Of a stretch of DNA of 64,000 bases, positions 15,464 through 22,006 are shown one piece after another. A program made the position numbers and the translations under genes. Location: contig NZ_JBIVFT010000004.1 in assembly GCF_044748305.1 (NCBI RefSeq), forward strand, positions 248,001 through 312,000, given 5' to 3'. Origin of the DNA: Arthrobacter_E sp044748305 (GTDB lineage Bacteria; Actinomycetota; Actinomycetes; Actinomycetales; Micrococcaceae). The notes under the pieces were generated by a model. It was given only the letters and a program-made list of their open reading frames with translations, searched no databases and had not been told where the DNA came from. How positions within the stretch are numbered: the stretch's first letter is position 1; each line of letters begins with the position of its first letter.

Positions 15464-16206
15464 TAGATGCCGCCATTCACAGTAGTTAGGGCTTCGAAGT
15501 CGAAGGCATCCTGGGCGAGACGTTTAGCGGCAAGTTCGCAGTATCGCTCTTCCAGTTCGACGCCAATTGCCTTCCGGCCCAGGTTCTTGGCAGCTCTCAG
15601 AGTTGTTCCAGAGCCTGCGAATGGGTCCAATATCGTTTCACCAGGGTCGGAGAACATGGCGACCCAGTCCTCCAGTATTGAAAGGGGCTTCGCGGTCGGG
15701 TGTCCTTCTGGCGCGGCGATTTTGGTGACGTAGTTCCCGTGTTTGCCGCCGCCGTTCCATCGCGACCGCCCCTTTGCCCGGTGGAGGTAGGCAATGGCCT
15801 CCCAGCCCTGGGCCGGTCGGTCACCGGTGATTTGGGGCGTCGGGTTGGTCTTTACCCACACGCCCACGCGCTGAGATTTCAGTCCTGATGGTGGATTCTG
15901 GTCGAATTCAACTGCGTGCCGATAGTCCATGGTCGCGATCACCCATCGCTCAGCGACGCGGCCACATTCCGTGAGGATGTCTCTGAGGTCCTTCTCAGTG
16001 ATTGCCGTGAAAGCTGTGATCCCGGATTTGATGATGTCTCGTCCGTCGACCTTGTGCGAGCGTGAGCGAGCCTTGTCGTGTGTGCGGTCAGTGTATGGAG
16101 GGTCGGTGAGCACCGACGACACCCGGTCGTCTGGCATCCCAGTCAAGATGTCTCGACAATCGCCGTGGTAAATCTCCACGTAGTTGTCTGAGTAATAGAG
16201 ACTCAT
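15463..16206 (-). CDS. beta-class DNA amino methyltransferase (N6-adenine or N4-cytosine)
   Basis: 247 residues. The catalytic motif IV DPPY (35-38) comes first and the SAM-binding DPFAGSGTT motif I lies late (about 193-201), which is the beta-class order. The DPPY form favours N6-adenine methylation but does not exclude N4-cytosine. The sequence between (WVIATMDYRHAV ... VGVWVKTNPTPQITGDRPAQ) is the usual middle of phage enzymes of this type. It is coupled at both ends: ATGA with the fusion methyltransferase upstream and TAATG with the C5 enzyme downstream. No partner endonuclease is present. Confidence 0.87.
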   Translation of the reverse strand: MSLYYSDNYVEIYHGDCRDILTGMPDDRVSSVLTDPPYTDRTHDKARSRSHKVDGRDIIKSGITAFTAITEKDLRDILTECGRVAERWVIATMDYRHAVEFDQNPPSGLKSQRVGVWVKTNPTPQITGDRPAQGWEAIAYLHRAKGRSRWNGGGKHGNYVTKIAAPEGHPTAKPLSILEDWVAMFSDPGETILDPFAGSGTTLRAAKNLGRKAIGVELEERYCELAAKRLAQDAFDFEALTTVNGGI

Positions 16207-17723
16207 GACGCGAGTCCTTCCAAGTCGAATGCTTCTTGCTTGTGGGTGATGCAGGCCGGGGACATCCAGAGTCGTTCGCGTCTGCCCGCCAGTGGGTCCG
16301 TGTTGTACCCGGCCCCACCGTTGGCCTTGCCCTCAGTGACGGTCCACCCGTGCGTGAGGAGTTCGTCGTGTTCGTTCTCGTAGCCGCAGAGAATGACGCG
16401 TAGGTCCTCGGGGACTGTCGTGCACCACCGGCGCACGTTGGCGCTGATCTCGCCGCTGTCATCTGCGGACGACGCATAGAGATCTCCCGAGGTGGCGTAG
16501 GGAGGATCGAGGAACACTGCCCGGGCACCATCACCACCAGCCCCGGCACGGATTGCTGAGGGCTTGACGACCCGCTCCCACGAACCGCACGTGATCCGGA
16601 CTCGGCAGATACGCTCTGCCAGGGTCGTCATGTAGGCCGCGAGCGCACGGTCGTGCTCGCCCTGTGCCGGGAATGCCCTGTTGACGCCCATCCCGGCGGT
16701 GCCGAGGTGCGGCAGCTCGCGGTTGATTCCCTTTCCGGCGGTGCCGATATCTGGAAGGGACCGCTCAATGCCCGTTCCGCGGCGGCCGTTGGCCTTGGGC
16801 AGCTTGGTCAGTCGCCCGTCGATCACGTGCCAGGGTCCGGCGCCCCAGGGGTCCCCGATGCCGCACGCGGCCACGTACAGCCACCACCCGGCCGCCTTCG
16901 CGTCGTACACCTCAGGATCGCCCTCAAGCCACGACACCAGGCCGTCTGTGCGGCGTTCCTGTAGCCATGCCAGCCGGGCGTGGTAATCGATCTCCATCAC
17001 GGGGCCACCGGCGTGCCTGGCGACCTCTGCGGGAGACTGTTGAATCGCCCGCCACGTGTTCACCAGCCAGCCGTCCAGGTCGTTGAGCGTTTCCACCCGA
17101 CGTCCCCGGAATGCTGGCCGTTCCAACAGTACGGCGGCGGAGCCCGCGAAAGGCTCGACATACCCGGCCGGATCACCCAAAGCGCGCCATACCGTCGCGG
17201 CTGCGCGGCGCTTACCACCGAAGTACGGGAACGGTGCCGCAAGGCCCTGGCCGCCGGTGGTGTCCGGCTCTGGACCTGCGTGGGAGGCTGGGTCGCTGTA
17301 GCCAGGCATGTTCGCAACCGCGGTCGTTCGGTTCGCCAACTCGAGGAGGACATCGGCGTGACACGGCGCATCGATCGGGCACCAGCACATCAGGTCCTTG
17401 CCACGCAGCGGCTCAGTCCACTCAAGGAGCAGGCCCGGGAAGTCCCGCGACAGGAAGACGCAGTACTTTCGGAACAGATCGACCGCGGCTTCCGCAGCAG
17501 CGCGAGGATCCGAATGGTCGCTGTACGTGACCGCGCCGCCGAAACGACTTGGGACCACCGGCGCGGTCACCTCTCGCGCTACAGCATCGGCCCATGCAGG
17601 GCCACGGACAGACCCATCGAAGTCTTGCCACGGGTTCCCCCACATGGTCTGACGTCCCACGAACACAGCACCCTCTGGAGCGCGCCAGCCCTTGACGCGG
17701 CGGCGCTGGATCCGCTCAGGCAT
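16203..17723 (-). CDS. DUF4326 - D12 (Dam-type) adenine methyltransferase fusion
   Basis: A 506-residue two-domain protein. Residues about 6-130 match DUF4326: FVGRQTMWGNPW, a helix with DLFRKYC, then LRGKDLMCWCPIDAPCHADVLL. The Cys/His-rich end may hold a ligand or metal. Residues about 163-495 are a D12-class N6-adenine methyltransferase: PYFGGK (166-171), PFAGS (191-195) and DPPYA (406-410). The target region contains three tandem copies of a 13-14 residue unit (GKGINRELPHLGTA type, residues 316-355). The ATG at 17723 has GGGAGG upstream. DUF4326 is normally a stand-alone phage protein of unknown function; here it is joined to a DNA modifier. Confidence 0.85.
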   Translation of the reverse strand: MPERIQRRRVKGWRAPEGAVFVGRQTMWGNPWQDFDGSVRGPAWADAVAREVTAPVVPSRFGGAVTYSDHSDPRAAAEAAVDLFRKYCVFLSRDFPGLLLEWTEPLRGKDLMCWCPIDAPCHADVLLELANRTTAVANMPGYSDPASHAGPEPDTTGGQGLAAPFPYFGGKRRAAATVWRALGDPAGYVEPFAGSAAVLLERPAFRGRRVETLNDLDGWLVNTWRAIQQSPAEVARHAGGPVMEIDYHARLAWLQERRTDGLVSWLEGDPEVYDAKAAGWWLYVAACGIGDPWGAGPWHVIDGRLTKLPKANGRRGTGIERSLPDIGTAGKGINRELPHLGTAGMGVNRAFPAQGEHDRALAAYMTTLAERICRVRITCGSWERVVKPSAIRAGAGGDGARAVFLDPPYATSGDLYASSADDSGEISANVRRWCTTVPEDLRVILCGYENEHDELLTHGWTVTEGKANGGAGYNTDPLAGRRERLWMSPACITHKQEAFDLEGLAS

Positions 17724-17976
17724 CGGAACCTCCCGGTTCGAACGCAATGAGCTCTGACGTGCCGTGCTCGATGTGATCGGCCAGGGTCCTCAGGATCCCG
17801 GCAAGACTCGCTCGGTTCGTCGCGATATGGGGGAAAATCGACATGACCATGGCCTCGCCCGGTACCATCCGTGACTCCTTGTCGAAGGACACCGGCAACG
17901 CGATCACCGCGGCATGAGCGGCCATGTCGAACGACTGAACGAACTTCCCCAACGGGGGTGGTGTACGCGTACCCAT
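17716..17976 (-). CDS. small early phage protein (86 residues)
   Basis: Starts MGTRTPPPLGKFVQSFDMAA at an ATG (17976) that overlaps the preceding stop as TGATG. A longer start at the GTG 17991 is possible but has no better ribosome binding site. The body is alpha/beta with ESRMVPGEAMVMSIFPHIAT and a helix ending LRTLADHIEH. No family is recognised. It overlaps the fusion methyltransferase gene by 8 bases, so the two are translated together. Confidence 0.5.
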   Translation of the reverse strand: MGTRTPPPLGKFVQSFDMAAHAAVIALPVSFDKESRMVPGEAMVMSIFPHIATNRASLAGILRTLADHIEHGTSELIAFEPGGSDA

Positions 17977-18338
17977 CAGTAGGTCACCCACTTCTTTCTT
18001 CTCGGTTCGGCGCGTAACTGCCCGGTGTCCCAGGTGCGGCCGTACTTCCTCACAAATGCGTCGGTCTCACGGACCGCGGCAGCCAGGCCGGCCGGTCCCC
18101 CGTAACGCCCGGGCGTGACCTTCGACCACGACCCGCTACTGGTCTTCATGTCCTCGGCCAGACGGGCCTGATACAGGCCCCGGTACTCGTTCGCACGCGA
18201 CCTCTGGCGGCGAACCTCCCGGCGTGCATCGACGACCTTCTTCGACGCCTCCACCCTGGTCTGCTGCACCAGGCTCGCGGCCTGGTCCAAACGCTGCTTC
18301 ACTGCGTCCTTGGACTGACCGTGGCGGTACGCGCTCAC
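17976..18338 (-). CDS. basic helical phage protein (120 residues)
   Basis: A strongly basic protein with a long N-terminal helix (KDAVKQRLDQAASLVQQTRV, then EASKKVVDARREVRRQRSR) likely to form a coiled coil, followed by a smaller C-terminal region ending EPRRKKWVTY. The GTG start at 18338 overlaps the regulator gene upstream (GTGA) and has GGGGGAG in front. It could bind nucleic acid by charge alone. No specific function is visible. Confidence 0.55.
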   Translation of the reverse strand: MSAYRHGQSKDAVKQRLDQAASLVQQTRVEASKKVVDARREVRRQRSRANEYRGLYQARLAEDMKTSSGSWSKVTPGRYGGPAGLAAAVRETDAFVRKYGRTWDTGQLRAEPRRKKWVTY

Positions 18339-18844
18339 GACCGCTCCCCCTCATCGGCCGTACACGCGGTCACGAGAGCATCGGATGCGGCGGCTAGTTC
18401 AGCTGCCGCTCGCAGGAACCCTGTCGCGATGCCCGGCTCACCACTGGCCAGGAAATGCCTGGCCAAATCCGCAATCCGGTTCGCCTCATCCAAGAGGGCA
18501 GTCATCGGATCCTTCGACGTGGGCGATGAGGCGACGGTCTCAGTCGTGGAGCCGTCCTCGATCACGCGGGCGACCTTGACCGCGTCCGCGCCGTCGGCCG
18601 GCTCCGGTTCCTGGGCAATGTGGAGACCCGAGAGCCGCAAGAGATGACCGAGGTCGACGTCAAGGATCCGGGAGAGCGTCACGCACTCAACCTCGCTCGG
18701 CACGTCCGCGGCGTTCTCCAGTTCCCAGAGCCGCTTCACCGAAATGCCACTCATCCTCATGGAGCTGGACATGGCCACGTCGTTGCTCAGCAGCTTCTTC
18801 TTGAGACGGGCGTCGTAGATCGTGCGTCCGAACGTCTTACTCAT
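18335..18844 (-). CDS. helix-turn-helix regulator in the early operon
   Basis: 169 residues. The first 70 contain an XRE-like helix-turn-helix (TIYDARLKKKLLSNDVAMSS, then GISVKRLWELENAADVPSEV and the closing helix LSRILDVDLGHLLRLSG). The rest is helical and Ala-rich, perhaps an oligomerisation domain. The ATG at 18844 follows GGGGGATC and overlaps the membrane-protein stop as ATGA. It sits in the middle of the early operon rather than in the immunity region, so it may time early or late expression. This is inference from position. Confidence 0.6.
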   Translation of the reverse strand: MSKTFGRTIYDARLKKKLLSNDVAMSSSMRMSGISVKRLWELENAADVPSEVECVTLSRILDVDLGHLLRLSGLHIAQEPEPADGADAVKVARVIEDGSTTETVASSPTSKDPMTALLDEANRIADLARHFLASGEPGIATGFLRAAAELAAASDALVTACTADEGERS

Positions 18845-19038
18845 GGCCGATCCCCCGGGTTGGTGTCGATCGCAAGGGCGACGAAGACGAAGATGACGAC
18901 AACGGCAGCCAAGAGATGTGCGCCGGTGAATCCCGCCACCGGGAAACTTGCCAACACCAGAACGGCCGCGAGCAGCATCGGCGTGTAGAGACGCCACCGC
19001 CTTCGGGAACGCGCATCAGCGCTACGAGGGAGACTCAC
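18841..19038 (-). CDS. small membrane protein with two helices
   Basis: 65 residues with an Arg-rich start (MSLPRSADARSRRRWRLYTP) and two hydrophobic segments (about 19-36 and 41-58) separated by a Gly/His turn, giving a hairpin with both ends likely inside. The GTG at 19038 has GGAGG upstream and overlaps the previous stop. Small membrane proteins of early phage operons can act in exclusion or in regulation of lysis. Nothing here decides between them. Confidence 0.55.
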   Translation of the reverse strand: MSLPRSADARSRRRWRLYTPMLLAAVLVLASFPVAGFTGAHLLAAVVVIFVFVALAIDTNPGDRP

Positions 19039-19316
19039 GATTCCACCTCCAGAGCTTCCTGCTCCGCGGCATCGTCACGGGCCGGATTCAGGTGGTACTT
19101 CGCCCACGCCATCCCGTTCATGAAGATCGTCGACGTCGCCGTATCCACCTGGATACGCGCCGCCCGTGGCCCGTGATGCTTCGCGAACAAACGGATCTGC
19201 TCCGTCATCTGCTCCGCGTTCCGATACGACAACTGCACGAGCTCTTTCAACGGGCGGTGCCCGATCGGATTGACCGTCGCCGTACACACGACCAAGGGAC
19301 CCTTGCGGCGGCTCAT
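19035..19316 (-). CDS. small early phage protein (93 residues)
   Basis: Starts MSRRKGPLVVCTATVNPIGH at an ATG overlapping the preceding stop as ATGA. A helix (PLKELVQLSYRNAEQMTEQI) follows, then strands (RIQVDTATSTIFMNGMAWAK) and an acidic tail. It has no catalytic signature and no membrane segment. Function is unknown. It is co-translated with its neighbours. Confidence 0.5.
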   Translation of the reverse strand: MSRRKGPLVVCTATVNPIGHRPLKELVQLSYRNAEQMTEQIRLFAKHHGPRAARIQVDTATSTIFMNGMAWAKYHLNPARDDAAEQEALEVES

Positions 19317-19792
19317 CGATTCCACCCCGCCCGCAACTGCCGCACGTTCTCCGCCTGCGCAGCAAGACCCGAACGCACCGCATGCTGAATAGCGACATCC
19401 GTGCCGTCGTCCAAGACGACATGCACCTCGCCGCCGACCGGCAACTCGCCGTCTAGGACCCGCGCAACAGACTCACTCACCGGGAAACCCTGGCCTGACC
19501 CTTCCCGAGTCACGTGCGGCCCGGCCGCGCATGCTAGATCGATCGAGTCAGCCAGCGCGTTCGCTGCCGAGGCAAGTACCTCGGCCACGTCCCTGATCTG
19601 CTGGGCAACTAGAACAGCGTTACCCATAGAATCGAAGGCCTTCACGGCCTGCACCGTCTCACTCAGGGCCCGGGAACGGCCGATCACGCCAGCGATCATC
19701 GCCTGACGGCGCGCCTTCACAGGACCGGCGGTGCCGCTCTGTACGTCAATCGCGCCCAGGAACAAGTTCTTCACGCTGTTCGGCTTAGACAT
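19313..19792 (-). CDS. early phage protein of unknown function (159 residues)
   Basis: Starts MSKPNSVKNLFLGAIDVQSG at an ATG (19792) with GGGGAG four bases upstream. The first two thirds are helical and Ala-rich (ETVQAVKAFDSMGNAVLVAQ, then QIRDVAEVLASAANALADS). The last third is beta-rich (GELPVGGEVHVVLDDGTDVA). The start lies inside the end of a 44-residue frame (19785-19919), so the two are coupled. No family is recognised. Confidence 0.55.
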   Translation of the reverse strand: MSKPNSVKNLFLGAIDVQSGTAGPVKARRQAMIAGVIGRSRALSETVQAVKAFDSMGNAVLVAQQIRDVAEVLASAANALADSIDLACAAGPHVTREGSGQGFPVSESVARVLDGELPVGGEVHVVLDDGTDVAIQHAVRSGLAAQAENVRQLRAGWNR

Positions 19793-19919
19793 TGCGCTCC
19801 CCGTTCAGACTCAGATGGCTTCCTGGTGTGAGCTGCTGTGTCAGGGCATCGAACACGCGGCGCCAAACCGTCCAGGATGCGGCTAGGGGCCGTGGACGGG
19901 TCATCGGTACACTGGACAT
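19785..19919 (-). CDS. 44-residue small protein leading the coupled early operon
   Basis: A short frame starting MSSVPMTRPRPLAASWTVWR at an ATG (19919) preceded by AAAGGAG at six bases, one of the best ribosome binding sites in the window. It ends with TAA inside the start region of the next gene. It may be a functional small protein or a leader peptide that loads ribosomes for the following gene. A strong hairpin (19947-19977) lies about 28 bases upstream of its start. Confidence 0.5.
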   Translation of the reverse strand: MSSVPMTRPRPLAASWTVWRRVFDALTQQLTPGSHLSLNGERNV

Positions 19920-19946
19920 TGAGTTCTCCTTTGATTGAATTCACCG

Positions 19947-19977
19947 GCCCCCGAACAGGTACGAACTGTTCGGGGGC
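19947..19977. terminator. 12-bp perfect hairpin in the early-operon leader
   Basis: GCCCCCGAACAG (19947-19958) and CTGTTCGGGGGC (19966-19977) pair perfectly around a 7-base loop. On the plus strand the stem is followed by TTCTTTCT, so it can end plus-strand transcripts. On the minus strand it lies just before the first small gene and could attenuate the early operon. Confidence 0.6.
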
Positions 19978-20011
19978 TTCTTTCTGCGCTGGGGAGGCGC
20001 GGATTGGGGAA

Positions 20012-20048
20012 CCGGCGGGCCACCTATGGGGGGCATGTGACCCGCCGG
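20012..20048. promoter_or_regulatory. second leader hairpin (11 bp plus one mismatch)
   Basis: CCGGCGGG-C-CAC (20012-20023) pairs with GTG-A-CCCGCCGG (20037-20048) around a 13-base loop. It lies between the helix-turn-helix gene ending at 20066 and the hairpin at 19947. No T-run follows on either strand, so an RNA-level control element or an operator is more likely than a simple terminator. Confidence 0.45.
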
Positions 20049-20065
20049 AGACAATGGAGCCGGGC

Positions 20066-20305
20066 TCAAACCCAGGCTGATACATCGGCGGCCGGGTCCG
20101 CCGTGTGCGTGCGCTGCTCAATGAACAACTCCAGGGCCGTAGCCCGAACCCTGATCTTCGATCGCGTCCCGGTACCGAGTTCCACGACAGGCAACTCCCC
20201 CGCCTTGATCGCCGAATAGACGTAGTTCTTCCCGACACCCAACTCGACAGCAGCTTCCTCAACGGTGAACAGACGAGTCGCGAGCACCTCAGTGATCGCC
20301 GTCAT
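20066..20305 (-). CDS. excisionase-like helix-turn-helix protein
   Basis: 79 residues beginning MTAITEVLATRLFTVEEAAV, then ELGVGKNYVYSAIKAGELPV and VELGTGTRSKIRVRATALEL. This is the MerR/HTH_17 excisionase pattern: helix, turn, recognition helix, and a wing with a basic residue in the GTRSKIRV strand. In prophages such proteins act as excisionase or as early control proteins. It is the first gene of the leftward early run and is divergent, only 32 bases away, from the plus-strand gene at 20338. It might therefore also control that promoter. Confidence 0.7.
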   Translation of the reverse strand: MTAITEVLATRLFTVEEAAVELGVGKNYVYSAIKAGELPVVELGTGTRSKIRVRATALELFIEQRTHTADPAADVSAWV

Positions 20306-20324
20306 GCTTCAGCCCTCAGTGCCT

Positions 20325-20330
20325 TAGGAT
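20325..20330 (+). promoter_or_regulatory. putative -10 box for the 20338 gene
   Basis: TAGGAT lies seven bases before the ATG at 20338. Only a weak AGGA lies near the start, so a leaderless transcript is plausible. The 32-base gap shared with the divergent excisionase-like gene makes cross-control possible. Confidence 0.45.
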
Positions 20331-20337
20331 TTGGTCC

Positions 20338-21054
20338 ATGTCGAACCCCGCAAGGCTCCTCGCCTCTCTCCTGGCAACGTGGACAATCCCCTCCGGGCAG
20401 AGCCCAGAATCCGCACGAGCAGATGGAAATCTCGATGGCCTCCCGTTCTGGGAAGCGCACATCCTCGCCATGAACTACATGACAGATATCAGGGAAGCTC
20501 TGCTTACGCTCAAGGAAAGCGGTCAGCCCATCGACTTCTATGAAGCAAGCATCCCCGCCTGGTATCGCGGCATCTTTGCAGTCGGGGTCCCATGGAATTC
20601 CCAAATCAACCACACCCGACCAGTCGTTGCTGAGCATGAATTCCGCATTCTGAACGCTCTCGCAGGGCACATCGACTCCCACAAGATCGTCCCGGTCCTG
20701 GAGGAAAGTTTCATCACTACCGCGATCGGCATTGCTACGGACCTCCGAAAGCTGGCCGAGAAGGAGCCCACCCTCAGCCCCGAAATCAGGGACTACCTGA
20801 TAGCGATGATCGATGAAACCATCCAAACCCTGACTGGCAAGGACATCCACGGGAACATGGCTGTGCGCAGGAAGATCCTCGAGCTGCTTGGATGCACCAG
20901 CACGATCGAAAAGACCCTCCCTGCCGAAAGCCGGAAGAAGTGGTCGGAAAAGACCCAGAAGTTGATGGCCGGAATCCTCGGAGCAGTCGGGATGACGGCA
21001 CTCAATGTCGCTGGAGACGTCGCAACCAATGTCCTCACCGGCGGCGGATCCTAA
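20338..21054 (+). CDS. unknown prophage accessory protein, plus strand, next to immunity region
   Basis: A 238-residue protein I do not recognise. It is largely helical (FWEAHILAMNYMTDIREALL; LRKLAEKEPTLSPEIRDYL; IRDYLIAMIDETIQTLTG) and ends in a hydrophobic, Gly/Ala-rich segment (KLMAGILGAVGMTALNVAGD) that could insert in the membrane or form a buried helix. Codon use is less GC-extreme than the flanking genes. It lies between the excisionase-like gene and the Cro-like gene but reads the other way, a place where temperate phages often keep lysogen-expressed genes for exclusion or abortive infection. That function is inference. Its stop overlaps the convergent small gene by 4 bases. Confidence 0.6.
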   Translation: MSNPARLLASLLATWTIPSGQSPESARADGNLDGLPFWEAHILAMNYMTDIREALLTLKESGQPIDFYEASIPAWYRGIFAVGVPWNSQINHTRPVVAEHEFRILNALAGHIDSHKIVPVLEESFITTAIGIATDLRKLAEKEPTLSPEIRDYLIAMIDETIQTLTGKDIHGNMAVRRKILELLGCTSTIEKTLPAESRKKWSEKTQKLMAGILGAVGMTALNVAGDVATNVLTGGGS

Positions 21055-21260
21055 ACGGAACGGCTCCTCAGCTCCGACACCGCCGACCTCATCGCAGAGG
21101 ACAACACTTCCCGTGCATTCGAGTAAGCCCAATCCAGAACCAAGCCATTCGTCTCCCCGAGAGCCCGCGTGTCTGAAGCCGCTCCCAGCTCGCCCAGTAG
21201 GTTGCCCAACAACTCGACACATGCCCCAAGCTCTGGCGCCGACAAACGTTTGAAGTCCAC
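21051..21260 (-). CDS. small protein convergent with the 20338 gene
   Basis: 69 residues (MDFKRLSAPELGACVELLGN onward), helical and slightly acidic, with a GTG start and a weak GGAG in front. Its stop overlaps that of the plus-strand gene. Composition and the tight convergent overlap suggest it is real. No function is visible. A partner or regulator of the neighbouring unknown protein is one possibility. Confidence 0.4.
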   Translation of the reverse strand: MDFKRLSAPELGACVELLGNLLGELGAASDTRALGETNGLVLDWAYSNAREVLSSAMRSAVSELRSRSV

Positions 21261-21344
21261 CTACTCCGTATCCCTCCGATGCTGCCTCAGCGGTGAGCCG
21301 ATGAAGAACCTCTGGCGCCCTGAGAACTGACATACCCGCGGCGT

Positions 21345-21575
21345 TCATGCTGCGTTCACCGCGCTGAAGGATGCAGGGAGAAGTCGGCTCGGCGCGATGC
21401 GCAGCACCTTGGCGATGTTGAAGACTTCGGTCGCTGTCCACGGGCTTTCGCCCCGAAGCTTCCGCCGCAGCGTGGACGGCGCGATTCCGGCCTTCTCCGC
21501 CACAACGGCCTCGGTCAGGCCGAAGTCCTCGATGTTGCTCTTGATGAGCCTCGCGGTTTCGGTGTTGATGTTCAT
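21345..21575 (-). CDS. Cro-like XRE repressor
   Basis: 76 residues forming one XRE-type helix-turn-helix: ETARLIKSNIEDFGLTEAVV, then AEKAGIAPSTLRRKLRGESP, with SPWTATEVFNIAKVLRIAPS as the closing helices. The start is MNINTETARL at 21575, though the ATG at 21581 is also possible. It is divergent from the CI-like gene across the operator array at 21585-21664, the classic cro/cI layout. It should act as the lytic-side repressor and as the first regulator of the leftward operon. Confidence 0.75.
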   Translation of the reverse strand: MNINTETARLIKSNIEDFGLTEAVVAEKAGIAPSTLRRKLRGESPWTATEVFNIAKVLRIAPSRLLPASFSAVNAA

Positions 21576-21584
21576 GACCATGAT

Positions 21585-21664
21585 CTAACCATATGGTTAG
21601 CATTCTTGCCAAGTGGTTAGCTTGAAATCAATATGGTTACTTTCTAACCGATGTCCTGTATGGT
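21585..21664. promoter_or_regulatory. divergent operator/promoter of the immunity region
   Basis: Contains a perfect 16-bp palindrome CTAACCATATGGTTAG (21585-21600), a half-site TGGTTAG (21614-21620), and an inverted pair GGTTA-5-TAACC (21635-21649). All share the CTAACC/GGTTAG half. This is the expected binding array for the two XRE proteins that flank it. TATGGT (21659-21664) lies six bases before the ATG of the CI-like gene and is its probable -10 box. On the minus strand TTGGCA lies 17 bases before GTTAGA and could drive the Cro side. The area is notably A+T-rich compared with its surroundings. Confidence 0.75.
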
Positions 21665-21670
21665 GTGCAC

Positions 21671-21997
21671 ATGCGAGAAGAAGAAGTCACCGCTCAAGTG
21701 GCCGCCGAGCTGCGGGTTGCTAAAGCCCGAATGAGCAAGCCGCCAGTGAATGCGCACATTGCCGCGATCGCCGGCGTCTCAGAGGTTGCCATTGGTCGAT
21801 ACCTCAAGGGCGAGCGCGCTATCCCCTTGCCGACCTTCGTCGCCATTTGCTTTGCTCTGGGCGTCGATCCCGGAGGCATTCTGGATTCAATCAGCAACCC
21901 CAACTATTCGGCGCTCCCGACCAAAGATCAGGTCCGCCTGGCCGCGAACGATCCTGAGTCTGACATTCCCTTTGACGCGGAACCCTACGAGGGCTAA
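21671..21997 (+). CDS. CI-like XRE repressor (prophage maintenance)
   Basis: 108 residues from the ATG at 21671; a GTG two codons earlier is possible. The helix-turn-helix is VNAHIAAIAGVSEVAIGRYL followed by KGERAIPLPTFVAICFALGV, with the XRE closing helix. The short acidic C-terminus (NDPESDIPFDAEPYEG) has no LexA-type protease domain, so induction probably works through the ImmA-like peptidase encoded next. TATGGT six bases upstream suggests a leaderless message. Partner of the Cro-like protein on the operators between them. Confidence 0.75.
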   Translation: MREEEVTAQVAAELRVAKARMSKPPVNAHIAAIAGVSEVAIGRYLKGERAIPLPTFVAICFALGVDPGGILDSISNPNYSALPTKDQVRLAANDPESDIPFDAEPYEG

Positions 21998-22006
21998 AAA
22001 CCGTCC

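Noticed and set aside
13424..15466. A 680-residue plus-strand frame opposite the C5 methyltransferase
   Set aside because: The minus strand encodes all methyltransferase motifs. The opposite frame is Arg/His-rich without any domain.
20302..21612. A 436-residue minus-strand frame over the unknown plus-strand gene and the Cro-like gene
   Set aside because: It runs through a convincing XRE protein in another frame and through the operator array side. The plus-strand 238-residue product has a natural composition and the small minus-strand frame has its own start.
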